Below are positions 57,450 to 64,000 of a DNA stretch of 64,000 bases, in pieces (position 1 is the first letter of the stretch; the number at the start of each line of letters is the position of its first letter). This DNA is from Hymenobacter cavernae (GTDB lineage Bacteria; Bacteroidota; Bacteroidia; Cytophagales; Hymenobacteraceae): the NCBI RefSeq assembly GCF_014641455.1, contig NZ_BMHT01000008.1:186001-250000 (forward strand), written 5' to 3'. The notes under the pieces are model-generated. The model did no database searches and had not been told where the DNA came from. It saw only the letters and a program-made list of their open reading frames with translations. The position numbers and the translations under genes were made by a program.

Positions 57450-59627
57450 CTATGGTTTCTGCGGCGGTGGCGCTGGCTGCTCGTCGGGTGTATTGCTGTT
57501 CACCCCCGCGTCGGGTGCCTGACCGCCGCCAAGCAAGTCAATTAGGTTAAGGGGCTCAAACTGCGACGAGTCGGCAGCAGCCGGGCGCGTGGTGTCACGG
57601 GCCGTCACGATATACTTGCGAGCGGGACCGTTTAGCGCGACGCCGAGGGCCATATTCTCGCGGTCAGCTTGCGTGATCATGCCGCGCTCCACCATAATGT
57701 CGGCGATGAGGCGATAGAAGTAGCGGGTGCTGCCCCGCAGGTTGCCGTAGCTGTCGAAGGAGTAGCGGTAGAACTTAGGCTTGGGGATGATGCTCGCCAG
57801 GTACAGGCTCTCCGAGAGGTTGAGATCGTCGGGCTGCTTGGCAAAGTAAAAGCGGGCCGCATCCTTCACCCCGTAGATTTTCGGGCCCCACTCAATGATG
57901 TTCAGGTACACCTCAAACATGCGCTCCTTACTCACGAGGCGCGTATTTTCAATAAGCCACACAATGAGCATCTCTTCCACCTTGCGGGCCACGGTTTTTT
58001 GACGCGTCAGGAACACGTTTTTCACGAGCTGCATGGAAATCGTGCTGCCGCCGCGGGCGAAGCGATGCTCCTTCAGGTTCTGGATAGCCGATTTCACGAA
58101 GGCCTTCTCCATGAAACCTTTGTGAGTAAAAAACCTAGGGTCCTCGGCCGTCTGAATGGCGCTTTTCAGGTAGTTCGATACCTGATCGTACGGCACAAAA
58201 TCCTTGTTGTCGGAACCAACTAGGAACGTTTTGATGGAGTCGCCTTTGTCGTTGTAGGCAGTGTAGGCAAATTCCTCGTTGAGCTTATTCAGGTTTTCCT
58301 GTCCAAAGTGCGTAATGCGGAAGTTCTTGCCGCGCAACGACGAATCAAACTTCAGGCTATCTACCTGGTTCATATCCAGGGATGTATGCAGGCTGTACTT
58401 TAACGTGCCTTCGCCCTGCATCCCTTCCAGCGCCTCAAACATGCCGCCGGGCAACGACGCAAAAAAGTCGTTTGCGGGCGTCTCAGCCGATTCTATATCC
58501 GCCGAAACCTGCAAGCCCGCTAGAAAGTCGCTGCGCTTCTTCACGCCGTTGGCTTTGCCAATCACGCGTTGCGGTACCGGCAGCTTACGGATGCTGAACG
58601 TGGGGTAAAACTCGATGCGGTTGAGCCGCACTTTGGTGCCTTTTTCCAGCACCATCGACGCCTGACCTAGGGTGGTGATGAAGTTGATGCCGCCGTGCGG
58701 CACCACAATGTCGCGGGCAGCCAGTTTAGGCTGGTTGAGCACAAAGTTGGTGGCGGAGGCCGAACCGCGTAGCGTCAGCTGCTCGTCGTCGAAGTCTTTA
58801 CCATCTAGGCTCACGCGCATCGTGTCGAACTGCACGCGCGTATTGAGGCGACGCTGCAAGTAGGGCAACGTCACGGGCTGCCGGTTCAGGCCGTACACCT
58901 GCGCCGCTAGCTCATAGTCGCCAGCTTCTACGTGGCCAGTGATACCCAAGCGGTTAGTGACCGAATCGATGACGGCCGTAAGTTGGCCCTTAATGTCACC
59001 GTCTTCAATCGTGAGGCTTGGCATGGTTATCTGCGCCTGGTGGCGCGGACTATCGTAGGTGACCAAGAAGTTCTTGAAAGCCGCCTCGCCCGGAACGTTA
59101 TCGAACCCGGCTTCCAGCAGTTGGTTCAGCAGAACGCCGTAGTTGGTTCCCTTGGCCGTATCGCGCGCAGCCGTTGTTCTTTTCTTCTTCCGATACAGGA
59201 ACGAGAAATTGTCCGTCGCGGCCGTTTTGCGGGCCGTCAGGCGGGCATTATCGATTTGCAGATTGCTGAACACCGGCCGGCCGGCAAACAACGACCGTAC
59301 GCTCAGCGAAGCATCAATGCTTGAGGCCCGCAGCAGCGTGTCGTGGCCAGTGGGCACTAAGGCTACGCCGTCGATGCGCACGGAATTCAGATCTGTGAAG
59401 CGGGCCGGACCTAGGGTCAGCTGCACGGGGTACTTGCGCTCGACTTTCGCCTTCACCTGAACCAAGGCATAATTGAGCAGTTGCTGACGCTTAAGCAAAA
59501 AAACGCCCAGCGCCACGGCCAGTAGCGTTACCAGAATGCCCAGGCCAATACCTATTTTTTTCTTAACAGCAGAATTCACGCGGAGAATCAGAGGGAGAGA
59601 ATTGCAACGGACAGGTACGAGTTTCAT
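57450..59627 (-). CDS. AsmA-like/GT51 fusion: peptidoglycan glycosyltransferase-domain protein
   Basis: The 725-residue protein has an N-terminal membrane helix (IGLGILVTLLAVALGVFLL, ~25-44), then about 400 residues of beta-rich AsmA/TamB-like sequence (LNSVRIDGVALVPTGHDTLL, LSVRSLFAGRPVFSNLQIDN), then a GT51 domain at ~480-680 with TAEDPRFFTHKG (catalytic Glu), GGSTISMQLVKNVFL and FEVYLNIIEWGPKIYGV. There is no transpeptidase domain. It would polymerise lipid II at the periplasmic face. The C-terminal ~40 residues are Pro-rich. The ATG at 59627 and a GTG at 59579 are both possible starts. The joining of a lipid-transfer-like groove to a lipid II polymerase is unusual. Confidence 0.85.
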   Translation of the reverse strand: MKLVPVRCNSLPLILRVNSAVKKKIGIGLGILVTLLAVALGVFLLKRQQLLNYALVQVKAKVERKYPVQLTLGPARFTDLNSVRIDGVALVPTGHDTLLRASSIDASLSVRSLFAGRPVFSNLQIDNARLTARKTAATDNFSFLYRKKKRTTAARDTAKGTNYGVLLNQLLEAGFDNVPGEAAFKNFLVTYDSPRHQAQITMPSLTIEDGDIKGQLTAVIDSVTNRLGITGHVEAGDYELAAQVYGLNRQPVTLPYLQRRLNTRVQFDTMRVSLDGKDFDDEQLTLRGSASATNFVLNQPKLAARDIVVPHGGINFITTLGQASMVLEKGTKVRLNRIEFYPTFSIRKLPVPQRVIGKANGVKKRSDFLAGLQVSADIESAETPANDFFASLPGGMFEALEGMQGEGTLKYSLHTSLDMNQVDSLKFDSSLRGKNFRITHFGQENLNKLNEEFAYTAYNDKGDSIKTFLVGSDNKDFVPYDQVSNYLKSAIQTAEDPRFFTHKGFMEKAFVKSAIQNLKEHRFARGGSTISMQLVKNVFLTRQKTVARKVEEMLIVWLIENTRLVSKERMFEVYLNIIEWGPKIYGVKDAARFYFAKQPDDLNLSESLYLASIIPKPKFYRYSFDSYGNLRGSTRYFYRLIADIMVERGMITQADRENMALGVALNGPARKYIVTARDTTRPAAADSSQFEPLNLIDLLGGGQAPDAGVNSNTPDEQPAPPPQKP

Positions 59628-59705
59628 ACCAAATTCGTCGCCGCATACTGCACAAAGGTAGCGAAAAGCCGCGCGCTTAGCTTCGTCGGACGGTTCGGCT
59701 TTCGT

Positions 59706-59713
59706 TACCTTTG
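59706..59713 (+). promoter_or_regulatory. Possible -7 box (TACCTTTG)
   Basis: Matches TAnnTTTG, 24 bp upstream of the purB ATG; no obvious TTG at the -33 position. Confidence 0.45.
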
Positions 59714-59737
59714 GCCCATCTGGCCATCCTCTTCGCT

Positions 59738-61093
59738 ATGTCTTTCCCCACAACCCTCACCCCGCTTACCGCCGTTTCGCCCCTCGACGGGCGCTACCAC
59801 CGCCAAACTGCGCTGTTAGCGCCTTACTTCTCGGAACTGGCGCTGATTCGCTTTCGGGTGCTGGTGGAAATAGAATACTTTATCGCCCTCTGCGAATTGC
59901 CGCTGCCGCAGCTAGCAAGCGTCGACCCGACTGTGTTTCCGGCGTTGCGCGCTATTTACCAGGGCTTTGGTGAGCCAGAAGCAGAGGCAGTGAAAGCCCA
60001 CGAGCGAGTAACCAATCACGACGTAAAGGCGGTGGAATACTTTCTTCGCGACCAGTTCACGACCCTAGGTTTGGGGCAACATCTGGAGTTTATTCACTTC
60101 GGGCTCACCTCACAGGACATCAACAATACGGCGATTCCGCTGAGCCTCAAACAGGCGTTGCTCCAGGTGCTGTTGCCCGCTTATGCCCAAGTTCGCAATC
60201 AGCTCGCTACGCGCGCCGACGAGTGGAAAGAGGTGCCGATGCTGGCCCGCACGCACGGGCAGCCCGCCTCCCCTACCCGCTTGGGCAAGGAAATAATGGT
60301 GTTCGTGGCCCGACTCGATGCGCAGGTAGAGCTGCTAGGGCAGGTGCCATTCGGGGCGAAGTTTGGGGGCGCGACCGGCAACTTCAACGCCCACCACGTT
60401 GCCTATCCGCAGATCGACTGGAATCAGTTTGCCAACCATTTCGTGAACGAAACGCTACACCTGCACCGCAGCTACCCGACCACCCAGATTGAGCACTACG
60501 ACCATCTGGCTGCCACCTGCGACGGACTCAAGCGCCTCAACACCATCCTGATAGACCTAGCCCGCGACGTGTGGCAGTACATTTCGATAGGCTATTTCCG
60601 TCAGACCATCAAGGCGGGTGAGGTTGGCTCGTCGGCCATGCCGCACAAGGTAAACCCCATCGATTTTGAAAATGCGGAGGGTAACCTAGGTGTTGCCAAT
60701 GCATTGCTGGAACACCTGGCCGCCAAGCTGCCCATCTCCCGCCTCCAGCGCGACCTCACTGACTCCACGGTGCTGCGCAACCTAGGGGTGCCGCTCGGTC
60801 ACACGCTCATCGCGCTGACCTCGCTGCAACGCGGCCTCAATAAGCTGGCCCTCGACGAAGAAGCGCTCCGCCGCGACCTGGAAGCCAACTGGCCCGTGGT
60901 GGCCGAAGCCATTCAAACCATTTTGCGCCGCGAAAACTATCCCGACCCCTACAACGCTCTGAAAGCACTGACGCGCACAGGCACTTCCATTTCGGCTGAG
61001 ACGATTCGGGAGTTCGTGGAAACGCTGGATGTGAGCGAAGGGGTGAAAGCCGAACTGCGCGCTATTTCCCCCTCGAATTACCTCGGTATCTAA
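59738..61093 (+). CDS. purB: Adenylosuccinate lyase
   Basis: The 451-residue fumarase/aspartase-superfamily protein starts with TPLTAVSPLDGRYH, has THGQPASPTRLGKE near residue 172 (catalytic His) and the signature GSSAMPHKVNPIDFENAEGN near residue 296 with the mobile catalytic Ser. It acts twice in purine synthesis, forming AICAR and AMP. The start form SPLDGRY and ~450-residue length match the E. coli-type PurB. The ATG at 59738 is preferred over a TTG at 59711. A 14-bp perfect hairpin follows at 61132. Confidence 0.95.
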   Translation: MSFPTTLTPLTAVSPLDGRYHRQTALLAPYFSELALIRFRVLVEIEYFIALCELPLPQLASVDPTVFPALRAIYQGFGEPEAEAVKAHERVTNHDVKAVEYFLRDQFTTLGLGQHLEFIHFGLTSQDINNTAIPLSLKQALLQVLLPAYAQVRNQLATRADEWKEVPMLARTHGQPASPTRLGKEIMVFVARLDAQVELLGQVPFGAKFGGATGNFNAHHVAYPQIDWNQFANHFVNETLHLHRSYPTTQIEHYDHLAATCDGLKRLNTILIDLARDVWQYISIGYFRQTIKAGEVGSSAMPHKVNPIDFENAEGNLGVANALLEHLAAKLPISRLQRDLTDSTVLRNLGVPLGHTLIALTSLQRGLNKLALDEEALRRDLEANWPVVAEAIQTILRRENYPDPYNALKALTRTGTSISAETIREFVETLDVSEGVKAELRAISPSNYLGI

Positions 61094-61131
61094 CCGCGGT
61101 TAGCTTACCGTCGCTATCTGCTATGGCGCTA

Positions 61132-61166
61132 CAATCCTGGCTGGAGGCCCACTCCAGCCAGGATTG
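61132..61166. terminator. Perfect 14-bp hairpin after purB
   Basis: CAATCCTGGCTGGA and TCCAGCCAGGATTG pair perfectly around a 7-nt loop, 39 bp after the purB stop. There is no T-run directly after, so it may be a weak terminator or an operator-like palindrome upstream of the GT9 gene. Confidence 0.6.
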
Positions 61167-61174
61167 CACGTCAT

Positions 61175-61182
61175 TATCTTTG
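61175..61182 (+). promoter_or_regulatory. Possible -7 box (TATCTTTG)
   Basis: Matches TAnnTTTG, 28 bp upstream of the GT9 ATG and directly after the perfect hairpin at 61132-61166. Confidence 0.45.
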
Positions 61183-61210
61183 CCCAATACTTCTTCTAAG
61201 CATCCTAGTA

Positions 61211-62308
61211 ATGCCTGAACTGAACGGCATCCTCGTCCACCCCGATTGCCGCCATTTTCGCGGTGATATTCCCTGTCGTCCCAACAAAGAGCATGGCTAT
61301 GTGTGCGCCGGCTGCCCAGTGTACGCGCCTGTTAAAGAGCGAATTCTGATTATCAAGCTAGGTGCTATCGGCGACGTAATTCGGACGACACCCCTGCTGC
61401 GGCGGTTGCGACAGGAGTATCCGGCGGCTAAGATCACCTGGCTTACGCTCACGCCCGCTATCCTGCCTGCCGGCGCCGTGGATGAGATTCTGAAGCTGGA
61501 CCTAGCTTCGACGCTGCACTTACAAGCCCGCGAGTTTGACATCCTGTTCAACCTTGATAAGGACAAGGAAGCCTGCGCGCTGCACGATACTATTCGGGCT
61601 AAGCAGAAGTTTGGCTACAGGCTGCACCCCGACTACGGCGTGGCGTGGCCCGGCAATGAGCTGGCGAATCATAAGTTCCTGACCGGCGTATTCGACCAGT
61701 CTAGCCTGGAAAATCAGAAGCCTTACCCACAGGAAATCTTTGAGTTATGCGGTTATGAGTTTCGGGGCGAGGAATACGTGTTCGACAACCACCAGGACAA
61801 GGGCTACCGCTGGGATGCGCTGCCCGCCGGCAAGCCGCGCGTGGGCCTGAACACCGGCTGTGGCGACCGATGGACGACCCGCTTGTGGTCCGATGAGAAA
61901 TGGGTTTCGCTGATCAGGCAGCTCCAAAGCGCCGGCTACGCGCCCATTCTGCTCGGCGGCGCGGCTGAAGATGAGCGCAACCAGCGCCTGCACACCGCTA
62001 CCGGCGCCACCTACCTAGGGTATTTCCCCTTGGAGCAGTTCATCAACCTGCTCTACCAAATGGACGTCATCGTGACGCAGGTAACCATGGCCATGCACAT
62101 CAGCATTGCCCTGCAAAAGCCTACGGTACTGATGAACAACATCTTCAACCCCTACGAATTCGACCTCTATGGCCGCGGCCAGATTGTGCAGCCCGACCGC
62201 CAGTGCGTGTGCTTCTACCGTGGCACCTGCAAGCTAGGTACCAGTTGTATGGAAGACTTACCAGCCGAGAAAGTCTTGAGCGCGGTGCAAGCCAGCATGA
62301 GCGTGTAG
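61211..62308 (+). CDS. GT9 heptosyltransferase-like glycosyltransferase with cysteine clusters
   Basis: The 365-residue GT-B protein has ILIIKLGAIGDVIRTTPLLR near residue 45 (the acceptor-side Asp of WaaC/WaaF-type enzymes), GLNTGCGDRWTTRLW near 216 and QVTMAMHISIALQKPTVLMN near 293 in the nucleotide-sugar site. Unusually, ~40 residues precede the GT fold with four cysteines (13, 22, 32, 35; last pair CAGC), and the C-terminus has another group (CVCFYRGTCKLGTSC). Together they could bind zinc or an Fe-S cluster. It would add heptose or another sugar to a lipid glycan; gmhB-like is 7 kb away. Confidence 0.87.
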   Translation: MPELNGILVHPDCRHFRGDIPCRPNKEHGYVCAGCPVYAPVKERILIIKLGAIGDVIRTTPLLRRLRQEYPAAKITWLTLTPAILPAGAVDEILKLDLASTLHLQAREFDILFNLDKDKEACALHDTIRAKQKFGYRLHPDYGVAWPGNELANHKFLTGVFDQSSLENQKPYPQEIFELCGYEFRGEEYVFDNHQDKGYRWDALPAGKPRVGLNTGCGDRWTTRLWSDEKWVSLIRQLQSAGYAPILLGGAAEDERNQRLHTATGATYLGYFPLEQFINLLYQMDVIVTQVTMAMHISIALQKPTVLMNNIFNPYEFDLYGRGQIVQPDRQCVCFYRGTCKLGTSCMEDLPAEKVLSAVQASMSV

Positions 62309-62376
62309 CTCCGGAAAGCTAGCCTGATAAGAGCCTAAGTTTCAACGGTGCCAAGTGCAGCCGGGACCTAGGCTCT

Positions 62377-63504
62377 TTAACTTGCCACAGCTTTCAGCGC
62401 CGCTACCATTTCCGACCACGAAAATTGCTTTTTTCGGGCCCACACACCGGCAGCAAACTCGGCCTCCCGACTGTTTTCGTAGAAATCAACCAGCGCGTCG
62501 GCAATGGCTTTGGGCTGCGCCTTGGTAACGTACCCAACTTCGCCGGCCGGAATTAACTCGGCTAAGCCGCCAACGTCGGTCACGAGCATCGGCCGCTCGA
62601 AGTGGTAAGCAATCTGTGAAACGCCGCTCTGGGTGGCATTTTTGTAAGGCTGCACCACAATATCGGAAGCGCAGAAGTAATTGGCTACCTGTTCGTTTGG
62701 AATGAAATCGGTGGCGCGCACCAGGCGGCTTTCCAGGTTATACTTCTGGATGAGCACTTCATAGGGCGCCGCGTCTTCGTAATACTCCCCGGCAATGATC
62801 AGCTTGATGGGCAACTGAGCCAGCCGCTCGTCGGCAAATGCTTCAAGCAAGATATCAAGCCCCTTGTAGGCCCGTATGAAACCGAAAAAGAGCAGGTAGC
62901 CAAACTTCGGATCTAGGTTCAGTGCTTCCAAAGCCGCAGCTTTCGGCTTCAGGGCTCCAAAATTATCGTAAAGCGGATGCGGCTGGTACTGTGCTGGTTG
63001 CTTAAACCGCAGGCGGCGCAAATCAGCCAGCACGGCGCGCGACATCGTCACGAATCCATCACAAGCTGACAAGAAGTAGCGCGTGAACGGCCGGTCGCCA
63101 GGCCGCTTTTCGTGCGGAATGACGTTGTCAGTGATGGCAACAATGCGCGTGTGGTGGTTGCGTCGTATTCGGCGAGCAATGGTTCCGAGGGCCGGCCCCA
63201 TAAACGGCAGCCAGAAGCGGAACACCACCAGATCCGGCTTTTCACGTCGCAGCTTCTCGCCCACGGCCCACCACGTCAGCGGGTTAACGGAGTTGATACT
63301 GACGTCGATAGCTAGGTCTGTGGGGCCGGGTTCGGTGCTAAACTGGGTCTGACCAGGAAATAAAAAGCTAGGGTACTGTAGACTGAACGTCACAATGCGC
63401 ACCTCATCACCGGCCTCGCGAAAGGCCCGCGCCAGCCGCTCATTGTAAGTCGCTAACCCTCCTCGCAACGGATAAGCCGGGCCGATAATGACAACCTTTT
63501 TCAT
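62377..63504 (-). CDS. GT4-family (GT-B) glycosyltransferase
   Basis: The 375-residue protein has the GT1/GT4 layout: IIGPAYPLRGGLATYNERLA at the start (acceptor-binding glycine loop) and, in the C-terminal half, LLFFGFIRAYKGLDILLEAF, then a nucleotide-sugar-binding stretch ATQSGVSQIAYHFERPMLVT in place of the usual EPxxxxxLEA. It would add a sugar to an extracellular glycan or O-antigen-type intermediate. The upstream gene is a GT2, on the same strand, separated by about 105 bp of repeat-like sequence. Confidence 0.88.
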   Translation of the reverse strand: MKKVVIIGPAYPLRGGLATYNERLARAFREAGDEVRIVTFSLQYPSFLFPGQTQFSTEPGPTDLAIDVSINSVNPLTWWAVGEKLRREKPDLVVFRFWLPFMGPALGTIARRIRRNHHTRIVAITDNVIPHEKRPGDRPFTRYFLSACDGFVTMSRAVLADLRRLRFKQPAQYQPHPLYDNFGALKPKAAALEALNLDPKFGYLLFFGFIRAYKGLDILLEAFADERLAQLPIKLIIAGEYYEDAAPYEVLIQKYNLESRLVRATDFIPNEQVANYFCASDIVVQPYKNATQSGVSQIAYHFERPMLVTDVGGLAELIPAGEVGYVTKAQPKAIADALVDFYENSREAEFAAGVWARKKQFSWSEMVAALKAVAS

Positions 63505-63611
63505 TTACCAATTATCATTTAACATCTTCCTATTTCTTTGATAGCTAGGCTAAAAGACTAATAAAATTGATAAATGACGAAAGACGACTGATAACTGGTA
63601 AATGATAATTG
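63505..63611. repeat. ACCAATTATCATTTA-type inverted repeats
   Basis: TTTACCAATTATCATTTAAC is followed by ATAACTGGTAAATGATAATTG in the opposite sense, an imperfect inverted pair. Similar CAGTTACCAGTTATCATTTAAC sequence lies upstream of eutB at about 12910-12945, so it is another small repeat family. Confidence 0.65.
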
Positions 63612-64000
63612 TTAACTGATATTCAGCTTGTCCCGGATTAGATATTGATTGCGGCGTGGCCCGTTGAGCTGCACCATCTCGGCCAGAAAACCGGCCAGAA
63701 AGAGCTGTACCCCAATAATAACGGCCACCAAAGACAGAAAGAACAAGGGCTGCTGCGTTACGCCACGTGCTTTAAGATTGTGCAGCGACAACCACCACTT
63801 CTCACCCGTCAGCCATACCGTAAGCACCATGCCTATTAGGAAAGACAGCGAGCCTAAGGTACCAAAAAAGTGCATGGGCCGCCGCCGAAACCGACTTACA
63901 AATGTGATACTAGCCAAGTCGAGAAAACCGTAGACAAAGCGCTCCAGCCCAAATTTCGTGACGCCGTACTTGCGTTCTTGGTGCTGCACGGCCTTCTCGC
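63612..64000 (-). CDS. GT2 glycosyltransferase, C-terminal part (truncated at window edge)
   Basis: The 129 visible residues read in the minus direction and continue past the window end. HQERKYGVTKFGLERFVYGF and LASITFVSRFRRRPMHFFGT are followed by two membrane helices (SLSFLIGMVLTVWLTG and FFLSLVAVIIGVQLFLAGFL), the C-terminal arrangement of polyprenyl-phosphate glycosyltransferases of the DPM/ArnC/GtrB kind. The catalytic domain is outside the window. It lies 107 bp upstream of the GT4 gene on the same strand. Confidence 0.85.
   Translation of the reverse strand, partial: EKAVQHQERKYGVTKFGLERFVYGFLDLASITFVSRFRRRPMHFFGTLGSLSFLIGMVLTVWLTGEKWWLSLHNLKARGVTQQPLFFLSLVAVIIGVQLFLAGFLAEMVQLNGPRRNQYLIRDKLNIS

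Noticed and set aside
1..64000. CRISPR array
   Set aside because: Repeated sequences are inverted and irregularly spaced; no direct repeats with uniform spacers and no cas genes.
1..64000. Prophage, integrative element or complete IS
   Set aside because: No integrase, transposase, capsid or terminase gene is visible; compositional shifts are limited to single genes.

Overview
The window looks like a chromosomal segment of a Hymenobacter-like member of the Bacteroidota (order Cytophagales). I infer this from several things: a fairly GC-rich sequence (roughly 55-58% by eye) combined with Bacteroidota-type gene content, namely a GT3 (eukaryote-type) glycogen synthase, a STAS protein next to RNase Z, a PLP-barrel arginine decarboxylase and many small lipoproteins; TAnnTTTG-type -7 boxes upstream of several genes; few clear Shine-Dalgarno sequences; and frequent TTG/GTG starts. 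I see no rRNA, tRNA, CRISPR array, prophage or complete insertion sequence.

Layout. 1-5.3 kb: the end of an amidase, a quinone-oxidoreductase-like dehydrogenase, an EamA transporter, a PQQ-type sugar dehydrogenase and an unknown secreted protein. 5.4-14.4 kb: a minus-strand run holding an ethanolamine set (permease, EutB, EutC) in which EutB and EutC are separated by about 5.3 kb carrying a GH2 beta-galactosidase, a DUF1810 protein and two AT-rich unknown genes. 14.5-24.4 kb: a CYP152-type P450 peroxygenase, a multi-PAS protein with a degenerate CZB-like partner, a Tat-exported Gfo/Idh/MocA oxidoreductase, a GT39 membrane glycosyltransferase and a DcuC/YfcC-type carrier. 24.8-31.2 kb: two tandem DUF421 membrane proteins with zinc ribbons, a GH13 branching-type enzyme and the GT3 glycogen synthase. 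31.4-42.3 kb: DUF4198, STAS, rnz, a queuosine-precursor transporter, trpS, a second Gfo/Idh/MocA enzyme, a DEAD-box helicase, a Uma2 nuclease and menA. 42.4-51.3 kb: glutathione peroxidase, LOG protein, argS, AI-2E-family permease, aldo/keto reductase, and arginase divergent from arginine decarboxylase. 51.3-64 kb: two tiny paralogous lipoproteins, an AT-rich exostosin-like gene, and envelope/cofactor genes (gmhB-like phosphatase, hemY-type oxidase, polyprenol-phosphate mannosyltransferase, TerC, an AsmA-like/GT51 fusion, purB, GT9, GT4, and the end of a GT2).

The most striking signal is not a gene. The palindrome ACCTAGGT (core CCTAGG) recurs across the whole window inside and between genes and on no preferred strand: I count at least 38 copies of the 8-mer and about 75 of the 6-mer by hand, against roughly 1 and 20 expected from base composition. 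CTAG is usually one of the rarest tetranucleotides in bacteria, so this resembles a HIP1-like highly iterated palindrome. Separately, the intergenic spaces are full of inverted-repeat families: a REP-like GTAGGAACGCGCC element whose TAG serves as the stop codon of three genes, a GTCATTCCGAGC/GTCATGCTGAGC hairpin family, and others with arms of up to about 55 bp.
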